From NCBI RefSeq assembly GCF_001293525.1, contig NZ_BBYR01000047.1, forward strand, positions 1-64,000: a DNA stretch of 64,000 bases. The letters run 5' to 3'. Positions 58,330-64,000 of the stretch are shown piece after piece. The position numbers were made by a program, and so were the translations under genes. This DNA is from Pseudideonella sakaiensis. Lineage in GTDB: Bacteria > Pseudomonadota > Gammaproteobacteria > Burkholderiales > Burkholderiaceae_C. Within the stretch, counting starts at the first letter, position 1. The number at the start of each line of letters is the position of its first letter. Below the pieces are notes generated by a model. The model did no database searches, was not told the origin of the DNA, and worked only from the letters and a program-made list of their open reading frames with translations.

Positions 58330-58854
58330 TCAGCGCAGCGGGATCGCGGTCCCGCGGTCGACCGGCACCGCGGTGACGCTGTTCTGCGGCGAGCCCTCGA
58401 TGACGCGCTCGGAGTAGGTCAGGTAGACCAGCGCATTGCGCTTCGCATCGACCATGCGGACGATGCGCAGGCGCTTGAACAGGATCGACTGGCGCTCGCT
58501 GAAGACCTCCTCCTGCTTCGGCAGCGGCTGCGCGAAGGCGATCGGGCCGACCTGGCGGCAGGCGATCGAGGCCTCGGCCTTGTCCTCGGCCAGGCCGAAA
58601 GCGCCCTTCAGCCCGCCGGTCTTGGCGCGCGAGACGTAGCAGGTGACGCCCGACACCTTGGGGTCGTCGTAGGCCTCGACGACGATCTTGTGGTCGGGGC
58701 CGATCAGCTTGAACACCGTGTCCACCTCGCCGATCGGCTCGGCGCCGGCCGAGCAGGCCGCGGCCGCGATGGCCAGCAGCAGGCCGCCGCGGCGCAGGCG
58801 CTGCGCGGCCGGGAGGGGAGCGGGACGGGTCGGGCCGGCAGTGACGGAACGCAT
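58330..58854 (-). CDS. creA: CreA family protein
   Basis: This 174-residue protein has a signal sequence ([16 protein letters not shown]) with a cysteine that could make it a lipoprotein. The CreA domain follows: [79 protein letters not shown] and [20 protein letters not shown]. CreA is a conserved periplasmic protein of unknown function in proteobacteria. It lies 66 bases from the eut genes on the same strand, but no functional link is known. Confidence 0.93.
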   Translation of the reverse strand: MRSVTAGPTRPAPLPAAQRLRRGGLLLAIAAAACSAGAEPIGEVDTVFKLIGPDHKIVVEAYDDPKVSGVTCYVSRAKTGGLKGAFGLAEDKAEASIACRQVGPIAFAQPLPKQEEVFSERQSILFKRLRIVRMVDAKRNALVYLTYSERVIEGSPQNSVTAVPVDRGTAIPLR

Positions 58855-58918
58855 GGGGGCACGGGGCGGGCGCAGGCGCGCGGTGCGGCCAGTATCCCGC
58901 AGCCGGGCTGCGCCCGCG

Positions 58919-59752
58919 TCAGCGCCCCGGCGGCGATGCCAGCGCCGGCACGCCGCCGTCGGTGGCCAGCAGCGGGAGCTCGCTCTCGTCCTTCAGCCCG
59001 ACGCCGCTCAGGCCGCGCCGCCGCGCCTCGCGCAGCAGCCAGGCGAGGCGCTGCGCGGCCAGCGGCGGCGCGAGGCCGGCCGGGCGGATGTTGGACACGC
59101 AGTTGCGCGCTGCGTCCGTCAGCCCGATCGCCGGGGCCCAGGTGAGGTAGGCCCCGAGGCTGTCGGGCGAGCTGAGGCCGGGGCGCTCGCCGAGCAGCAC
59201 CAGCACCAGCCGCGCGCCGAGGCGCTCGCCGACCTCGTCGCCGAGCGCGACGCGGCCCTGGTGCACCAGCAGCAGCGGCGCCAGCGCCCAGCCCTCGGCG
59301 GCCAGCAGCGGCAGCAGCGCCGACAGCAGCGGCTCGGCCTGGCGGTGCACGGCGAGCGCGCTCAGCCCGTCGGCAACGACGATCGCCAGGTCGACGCGGC
59401 GGCCGTCGGCCTGCGGTGGCGGCAGCTGCTCGTCCGCGCAGGCATCCAGCACCGCGGCACTGGGCGCGTCGAGGCGACGCCCCAGGTCGGGCCGCTGCAG
59501 GTAGGTGCGGCGGTCGGCCGCGGCGCTGCGCAGCTCGACCAGGCCGGGGCCGAGCGGCTGCAGCGCGGCGCGCATCGCCGCCGCATCCAGCGGCAGGTGC
59601 ACGGCGTCGCGCGCCTGCGCATGGGCGGCCTGGAAGGCCAGCTGCGGCGCGGTCGGCTGGCTCACGCCGGCGCGGCCGAGCGCGATGCGCGCGTCGGTGA
59701 AGCGGCGCAGCCCCTCCCAGGGGTTGGGCACCACCGGCGGCACTTCGCTCAC
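58919..59752 (-). CDS. eutC: ethanolamine ammonia-lyase, small subunit
   Basis: This 277-residue small subunit has [60 protein letters not shown], and near the C-terminus [18 protein letters not shown]. It helps bind adenosylcobalamin with EutB. The GTG at 59752 overlaps the EutB stop (GTGA), ensuring equal synthesis. It is slightly shorter than the E. coli protein at the N-terminus, as is usual for the non-microcompartment type. Confidence 0.95.
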   Translation of the reverse strand: MSEVPPVVPNPWEGLRRFTDARIALGRAGVSQPTAPQLAFQAAHAQARDAVHLPLDAAAMRAALQPLGPGLVELRSAAADRRTYLQRPDLGRRLDAPSAAVLDACADEQLPPPQADGRRVDLAIVVADGLSALAVHRQAEPLLSALLPLLAAEGWALAPLLLVHQGRVALGDEVGERLGARLVLVLLGERPGLSSPDSLGAYLTWAPAIGLTDAARNCVSNIRPAGLAPPLAAQRLAWLLREARRRGLSGVGLKDESELPLLATDGGVPALASPPGR

Positions 59753-61161
59753 GCTGCGCCCCCGGGCAGCAGCGGGCGCAGGCCCGGCGCGAGGCCGTCG
59801 TGCAGCCGGAAGCCGGCATCGGCGCGGCTGAAGATCTGCATGCGCGCCAGCCAGGCCTCGAACTCCGGCGCCGGCCGCAGGCCGAGCAGGCGCCGCGCAT
59901 AGAGCGCGTCGTGGAAGGAGGTCGTCTGGTAGTTCAGCATGATGTCGTCGCCGCCCGGGATGCCCATCACGAAGGTGCAGCCCGCGGCGGCGAGCAGGGT
60001 CAGCAGCACGTCCATGTCGTTCTGGTCGGCCTCGGCATGGTTGGTGTAGCAGACGTCGCAGCCCATCGGCAGGCCGAGCAGCTTGCCGCAGAAGTGGTCC
60101 TCCAGGCCGGCGCGCACGATCTGGCGGCCGTCGTAGAGGTACTCCGGCCCGATGAAGCCGACCACCGTGTTCACCACCAGCGGCTCGAAGCGGCGCGCCA
60201 CCGCGTAGGCGCGGGCCTCGCAGGTCTGCTGGTCCACGCCGTGGTGGGCCTGCGCGGACAGCGCGCTGCCCTGGCCGGTCTCGAAGTACATGAGGTTCTG
60301 GCCGACGGTGCCGCGGCCGAGCGAGCGCGCGGCCGCCTGCGCCTCGGCCAGCAGCGCCAGCGAGATGCCGAAGCTGCGGTTGGTGGCCTCGGTGCCGCCG
60401 ATCGACTGGAACACCAGGTCCACCGGCGCGCCGCGCTCGATCGCCTGCAGCGTGTTGGTGACGTGGGTCAGCACGCAGGACTGGGTCGGGATCTCGAGCC
60501 GCGCGATCAGCTCGTCGAGCCGGTGCAGCAGCGTCACCACCTGCGGCAGGTTGTCGGTGGCGGGGTTGATGCCGATCAGCGCGTCGCCGCTGCCGTACAT
60601 CAGGCCGTCGAGGATGCTGGCGGCGATGCCGCTGGCGCTGTCGGTGGGGTGGTTGGGCTGCAGCCGCGTCGACAGCCGCCCGGGCAGGCCGAGGCTGCCG
60701 CGGAAGGCGCTGCGCACCTCGCACTTGCGCGCCACCAGCAGCAGGTCCTGGTGGCGCATCAGCTTGCTGGTCGCGGCCGCCATCTCCGGCGTCAGGCCCG
60801 GGCGCAGCGCCGCGAGCACGGCCGCGTCGGTCTCGTCGCGCAGCAGCCAGTCGCGGAAGTCGCCGACGGTGAGGTGGGCGACCGGCGCGAAGGCCGCGGC
60901 ATCGTGGCTGTCGACGATGAGGCGGGTCACCTCGTCGTGCTCGTAGGGCACGACGGCCTCGTTCAGGAAGTGGCGCAGCGGCAGATCGGCCAGCGCCATC
61001 TGTGCGGCCACGCGCTGCTGCGCGCTCTCGGCCGCCAGGCCGGCGAGCTGGTCGCCCGAGCGCTCCGGCGTGGCCTTGGCCAGCAGGTCCGCCAGCGTCG
61101 GGAAGACGTACTGGCGGCCCGCCACGCTGTGGCGCCAGCCGGGGAGCGGCTTGCCGCTCAC
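59749..61161 (-). CDS. eutB: ethanolamine ammonia-lyase, large subunit
   Basis: This 470-residue catalytic subunit converts ethanolamine to acetaldehyde and ammonia by an adenosylcobalamin radical mechanism. It contains [40 protein letters not shown], the Glu-rich [34 protein letters not shown], and [20 protein letters not shown], followed by [20 protein letters not shown]. The GTG at 61161 overlaps the permease stop. No eutE, eutD or shell gene is present, so acetaldehyde must be handled by enzymes elsewhere. Confidence 0.97.
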   Translation of the reverse strand: MSGKPLPGWRHSVAGRQYVFPTLADLLAKATPERSGDQLAGLAAESAQQRVAAQMALADLPLRHFLNEAVVPYEHDEVTRLIVDSHDAAAFAPVAHLTVGDFRDWLLRDETDAAVLAALRPGLTPEMAAATSKLMRHQDLLLVARKCEVRSAFRGSLGLPGRLSTRLQPNHPTDSASGIAASILDGLMYGSGDALIGINPATDNLPQVVTLLHRLDELIARLEIPTQSCVLTHVTNTLQAIERGAPVDLVFQSIGGTEATNRSFGISLALLAEAQAAARSLGRGTVGQNLMYFETGQGSALSAQAHHGVDQQTCEARAYAVARRFEPLVVNTVVGFIGPEYLYDGRQIVRAGLEDHFCGKLLGLPMGCDVCYTNHAEADQNDMDVLLTLLAAAGCTFVMGIPGGDDIMLNYQTTSFHDALYARRLLGLRPAPEFEAWLARMQIFSRADAGFRLHDGLAPGLRPLLPGGAA

Positions 61162-62558
61162 GTCGACCCGGTCGCGGCCGCGGCGCCCGCCGTCGCCGCG
61201 ACGCCCTCGCGGCGGCCGCGCGTGGCCAGGAAGTAGACGTAGCCGAGCGCCAGGAAGCCGGCGAAGACGGCGGCGATCAGCGCATTGAACCAGGCCATCG
61301 TCGCCAGGCAGACCCCGGCGCCCGCCAGCGCGAAGGCCGGCAGCACCGGGTAGAACGGCGCGCGGAAGGGGCGCTCGAGCGCGGGCTCGCTCGCACGCAG
61401 CTTGAACAGGCTGAGCATGCTGAGGATGTACATCAGGATGGCGCCGAACACCGACATGGTGACGATGTTGGCGGTGAGGGTATTGCCGCCGAGCGTGAGC
61501 CACTCGTCGCTGAAGATCGCCGCGATGCCGACCACGCCGCCGGCCAGGATGGCGCGGTGCGGGGTCTTGAAGCGCGGGTGCAGCACGGCCAGCGGCGCCG
61601 GCAGGTAGCCCTCACGGGCGAGCGCGAAGATCTGCCGCGAGTAGCCCATGATGATGCCGTGGAAGGAGGCCACCAGCCCGAACAGGCCCAGCCACACCAG
61701 CATGTGCAGCCAGCCGCTGGACTCGCCGACGATCAGCTTCATCGCCTGGGGCAGCGGGTCGTTGATGTTGGCCAGCCGGGTCCAGTCGCCGGCGCCGCCG
61801 GCGAACACCATCACGCCGAAGGCCAGCGCCACCAGCGTCAGGATGCCGGCGATGTAGGCGCGGGGGATCGAGCGGCGCGGGTCCTTCGCCTCCTCGGCGG
61901 CCATCGCGACGCCCTCGATCGCGAGGAAGAACCAGATCGCGAAGGGGATCGCGGCGACGATGCCGCCGACGGCCGCGAGGCTGAACTGGTCCTGCCCGGC
62001 CCAGCCGCCCTGCGTGAAGTTCGCCATCGAGAAGCCGGGCGAGACCACGCCCATGAAGACCAGCAGCTCGACCACCGCGACCACCGTGATCACGAGCTCG
62101 AAGGTGGCGGCGATCTGCACCCCCAGGATGTTCAGCGTCATGAACACGAGGTAGGCACCGACGGCGGCCAGCTTCGGGTCGAGGCCCGGGAACTGCACGT
62201 TGAGGTAGGCGCCGATCGCCAGCGCGATCGCCGGCGGCGCGAACACGAACTCGATCAGCACGGCCGCGCCGGCCAGGTAGCCGCCGGTCGGCCCGAAGGC
62301 GCGCCGGCTGTACGCGAAGGGCCCGCCGGCATGCGGGATCGCGGTGGTCAGCTCGGTGAAGCTGAAGATGAAGCTGGTGTACATCGCCGCCACGAAGACC
62401 GTGGTGACGAGGAAGCCGAGCGTGCCGGCCGAGGCCCAGCCGAAGCTCCAGCCGAAGTACTCGCCGGAGATCACCAGGCCGACGGCGATGCCCCACAGCT
62501 GCAGGGTGCCGAGCACGGGTCGAAGGGTGGTGGCCCCGGGGGCCGTGGTGGTCGTCAT
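61158..62558 (-). CDS. eat: ethanolamine permease (APC superfamily)
   Basis: This 466-residue transporter has about twelve membrane segments. [40 protein letters not shown] and [20 protein letters not shown] are typical of ethanolamine permeases of the amino acid-polyamine-organocation family. In position it is the first gene of eat-eutB-eutC, with GTGA coupling to eutB. The ATG at 62558 precedes a short disordered Thr-rich N-terminus. Its promoter lies in the 125 bases shared with the divergent AraC-type regulator. Confidence 0.93.
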   Translation of the reverse strand: MTTTTAPGATTLRPVLGTLQLWGIAVGLVISGEYFGWSFGWASAGTLGFLVTTVFVAAMYTSFIFSFTELTTAIPHAGGPFAYSRRAFGPTGGYLAGAAVLIEFVFAPPAIALAIGAYLNVQFPGLDPKLAAVGAYLVFMTLNILGVQIAATFELVITVVAVVELLVFMGVVSPGFSMANFTQGGWAGQDQFSLAAVGGIVAAIPFAIWFFLAIEGVAMAAEEAKDPRRSIPRAYIAGILTLVALAFGVMVFAGGAGDWTRLANINDPLPQAMKLIVGESSGWLHMLVWLGLFGLVASFHGIIMGYSRQIFALAREGYLPAPLAVLHPRFKTPHRAILAGGVVGIAAIFSDEWLTLGGNTLTANIVTMSVFGAILMYILSMLSLFKLRASEPALERPFRAPFYPVLPAFALAGAGVCLATMAWFNALIAAVFAGFLALGYVYFLATRGRREGVAATAGAAAATGST

Positions 62559-62683
62559 CGCGTCTGGCTCCTCGCGCAGGACAGGGGACGGCGCGCCGCA
62601 CCCGGGCCCCGGGACGGAACGCTTGTTGCAATGCAGCATGGTAGGAAGCCCCGGAGTGCCGGCGTTATCGGAATTCGGCAGAC

Positions 62684-63721
62684 ATGAGCCCCCTCCCCCC
62701 TGGCCCTTCTGGTGCGCCGCCCCGTGGCCGGGCGGACCTCGCCCCAGGCTGGCGCGCCGGCGAGACGCCGTCGCCCGCGGTGCCCTGCCAGCACCGCGAG
62801 GCCGACGACGCGGACGAGCACGCCGCCCACCTGACCGACTGGGAGCAGCGCTACGACCAGCTCTCGGCCGGCCGCTTCCACGGCGGCCTGACCGAGCTGC
62901 AGCTGCCACAGATGCAGGTCTTCGTCGAGCACACCAGCCATGCGCTGCGCCAGAGCTGCCGGGTCTGGGACGACGCCTTCTGGTTCGGGCTGGCGGCCCG
63001 CGCCGATGGCGCGCCCGCGCGCATCAACGGCCGCCTCGACGCCGGCCCGGGCCTGATGACGCGGCCAGGCGGCACGGACTTCGAGCTGGTCACGCCGGAC
63101 CGGCATGCGATCTACGGCGTGGTGGTGCGCCGGCCCTGGATCGAGGCGGCGGCCGCGGCCCAGGGCTGCGAGGTGGACTGGACGCGGCTGCGCGGGCGCG
63201 AGCTGCTGCCGCTTTCGGCCGTGGCGCGACGCGACTGGCTGGCGCTGCTGGAGCCGCTGCTGGACGGCGCGGCCGCGCTCGCCTGGCACCGCGACAGCGC
63301 GCTGCAGCTGCAGGCGCTGATGCTGTGCCCGCTGCTGGGCGCGCTCGACGGCGCCGAGGTCGACCCCGGCGTGCGCGCCAGCCAGGCGCGGCGCCACGCG
63401 CTGGTGGCCCGGGCCCAGGCGCTGGTGCTGGCGACCCCCGAGCAGCCGCCGTCGGTGCCGCAGCTGTGCGAGCGGCTGCACCTGAGCCGCCGCACGCTGC
63501 AGTACTGCTTCGAGGACGTGCTCGGGCTGAGCCCGCTGCAGGCGCTGCGCGCGCTGCGGCTGAACGGGGCGCGGCGCAGCCTGCGCGAGGCGGCCGCGCG
63601 CGGGCAGGGGGTGCAGGACGTGGCCGCGCAGTGGGGCTTTGGCCACCTCAGCCAGTTCGCCGCGGACTACCGGCGGCTGTTCGGCGAATCGCCGTCGCAG
63701 GCCTTGCGCCGGGCGGCTTGA
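62684..63721 (+). CDS. AraC family transcriptional regulator (EutR-like)
   Basis: This 345-residue protein has a poorly conserved N-terminal sensing half and a C-terminal AraC DNA-binding domain with two helix-turn-helix units. These are SVPQLCERLHLSRRTLQYCF and VQDVAAQWGFGHLSQFAADY, ending in RRLFGESPSQALRRAA. EDVLGLSPLQALRALRLNGA is typical of the EutR group, which activates ethanolamine genes in response to ethanolamine plus adenosylcobalamin. It is divergent from eat. The first 40 residues are Pro/Ala-rich and a later start is possible. Confidence 0.88.
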   Translation: MSPLPPGPSGAPPRGRADLAPGWRAGETPSPAVPCQHREADDADEHAAHLTDWEQRYDQLSAGRFHGGLTELQLPQMQVFVEHTSHALRQSCRVWDDAFWFGLAARADGAPARINGRLDAGPGLMTRPGGTDFELVTPDRHAIYGVVVRRPWIEAAAAAQGCEVDWTRLRGRELLPLSAVARRDWLALLEPLLDGAAALAWHRDSALQLQALMLCPLLGALDGAEVDPGVRASQARRHALVARAQALVLATPEQPPSVPQLCERLHLSRRTLQYCFEDVLGLSPLQALRALRLNGARRSLREAAARGQGVQDVAAQWGFGHLSQFAADYRRLFGESPSQALRRAA

Positions 63722-63743
63722 GCCGCCCCCGGGGCGCGGCCCT

Positions 63744-63772
63744 GCCCCGCCGGGCTCGTGGTCGGGCGGGGC
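63744..63772. terminator. GC hairpin between convergent genes
   Basis: GCCCCGCC (63744-63751) and GGCGGGGC (63765-63772) form a perfect 8-bp stem with a 13-base loop between the AraC-type gene and the DUF3016 gene. There is no T-tract. Confidence 0.4.
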
Positions 63773-63776
63773 CGGC

Positions 63777-64000
63777 TCAGCGCCGCGCGAAGCGCGCGTC
63801 GAACCACTGGTCGAGCATCGCCTTCTCGTAGCGCAGCGGGTCGCTGGACGAGTAGCGGTTGAAGCCGCGCAGGAAGTTCAGGTCGGTCACGCGCTCCTGC
63901 GCGCCGCTGGCCAGGACGTCGCTGCCGCGCGTCAGCGTGAAGCTCAGCGTCATGCGCGGCATCGTGATGTCGCGCACGATGCGCAGGTCCTGCCCGCCGG
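63777..64000 (-). CDS. DUF3016 family protein, C-terminal part (cut by right edge)
   Basis: About 74 C-terminal residues are visible, ending at 63777; the start lies beyond the right edge. LRIVRDITMPRMTLSFTLTR, VLASGAQERVTDLNFLRGFN and SSDPLRYEKAMLDQWFDARF fit the C-terminus of DUF3016, a family of small secreted or periplasmic proteins of unknown function. The signal peptide would be in the missing part. It converges on the EutR-like gene. Confidence 0.75.
   Translation of the reverse strand, partial: GGQDLRIVRDITMPRMTLSFTLTRGSDVLASGAQERVTDLNFLRGFNRYSSSDPLRYEKAMLDQWFDARFARR

Noticed and set aside
58919-62558. Ethanolamine microcompartment operon
   Set aside because: Only permease, the two lyase subunits and a regulator are present; no shell protein, EutE, EutD or reactivase gene lies alongside.

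Overview
The window looks like chromosomal DNA from a high-GC (roughly 70 percent or more by eye) betaproteobacterium of the order Burkholderiales. The reasons are the base composition, strongly GC-biased codons, four orphan Bug/TctC-type extracytoplasmic binding proteins, a VF530-family protein, a CreA homologue and a B12-dependent ethanolamine ammonia-lyase without microcompartment genes. I see no tRNA, rRNA, transposase, integrase or CRISPR array. Genes are tightly packed, and many neighbours share an ATGA or GTGA stop/start overlap. All family assignments come from reading motifs and recalled family features; no database search was run.

Region by region: 1-5.8 kb holds a partial chemotaxis receptor, glucose-6-phosphate dehydrogenase, a flavin reductase-like protein, a large EF-hand membrane protein and a PRC-barrel protein. 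6-12.2 kb holds a ketopantoate reductase-like protein, an amidase, an acyl-CoA ligase coupled to a Bug protein, and a 332-residue protein I do not recognise. 12.3-15.6 kb holds a cold-shock protein with a long leader and two terminal hairpins, two small proteins, and the glutathione-dependent formaldehyde pair (class III alcohol dehydrogenase and S-formylglutathione hydrolase). 15.8-22.1 kb holds an enolase-superfamily enzyme divergent from a NitT/TauT-type ABC transporter, a GMC oxidoreductase and a GntR regulator. The permease of that transporter appears frameshifted near its start.

22-40 kb is the centre of interest. It reads as an organosulfonate catabolic island. A minus-strand operon starts with a LacI-type regulator and continues with a split transketolase, a YihU-like sulfolactaldehyde reductase, two ABC permeases and an ATPase, a Baeyer-Villiger-type monooxygenase, and an HpsN-HpsO-HpsP-like set (dihydroxypropanesulfonate to (R)-sulfolactate). 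The missing ABC binding protein lies divergently across a control region with two matching LacI-type palindromes. Immediately beyond are a Bug protein, ComC and SlcC (the two sulfolactate dehydrogenases), SuyB and SuyA (sulfolactate sulfo-lyase, giving pyruvate and sulfite) and a divergent GntR regulator with a candidate operator. DHPS and sulfolactate routes are known. Transketolase, sulfolactaldehyde reductase and a BVMO inside an hps operon is a combination I do not recognise, and may be a new entry route from a larger sulfonate.

40-50.8 kb is a second catabolic cluster behind a LysR regulator. It holds an iron-sulfur subunit, two membrane anchors and a flavoprotein of succinate dehydrogenase/fumarate reductase type, a two-subunit class I fumarase/tartrate dehydratase-like enzyme, two Bug proteins, a ThDP enzyme and a TauE/SafE exporter. 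The flavoprotein lacks the FAD-linking histidine and the hydratase has a changed active-site segment, so the substrate is probably a substituted C4 dicarboxylate, not succinate or fumarate.

50.9-64 kb holds an asparaginase, an EamA transporter, an AsmA-like protein, a coupled DUF429 / Lhr-type helicase / YkvA operon, CreA, ethanolamine catabolism (eat-eutB-eutC with a divergent AraC regulator), and a DUF3016 protein cut by the right edge.
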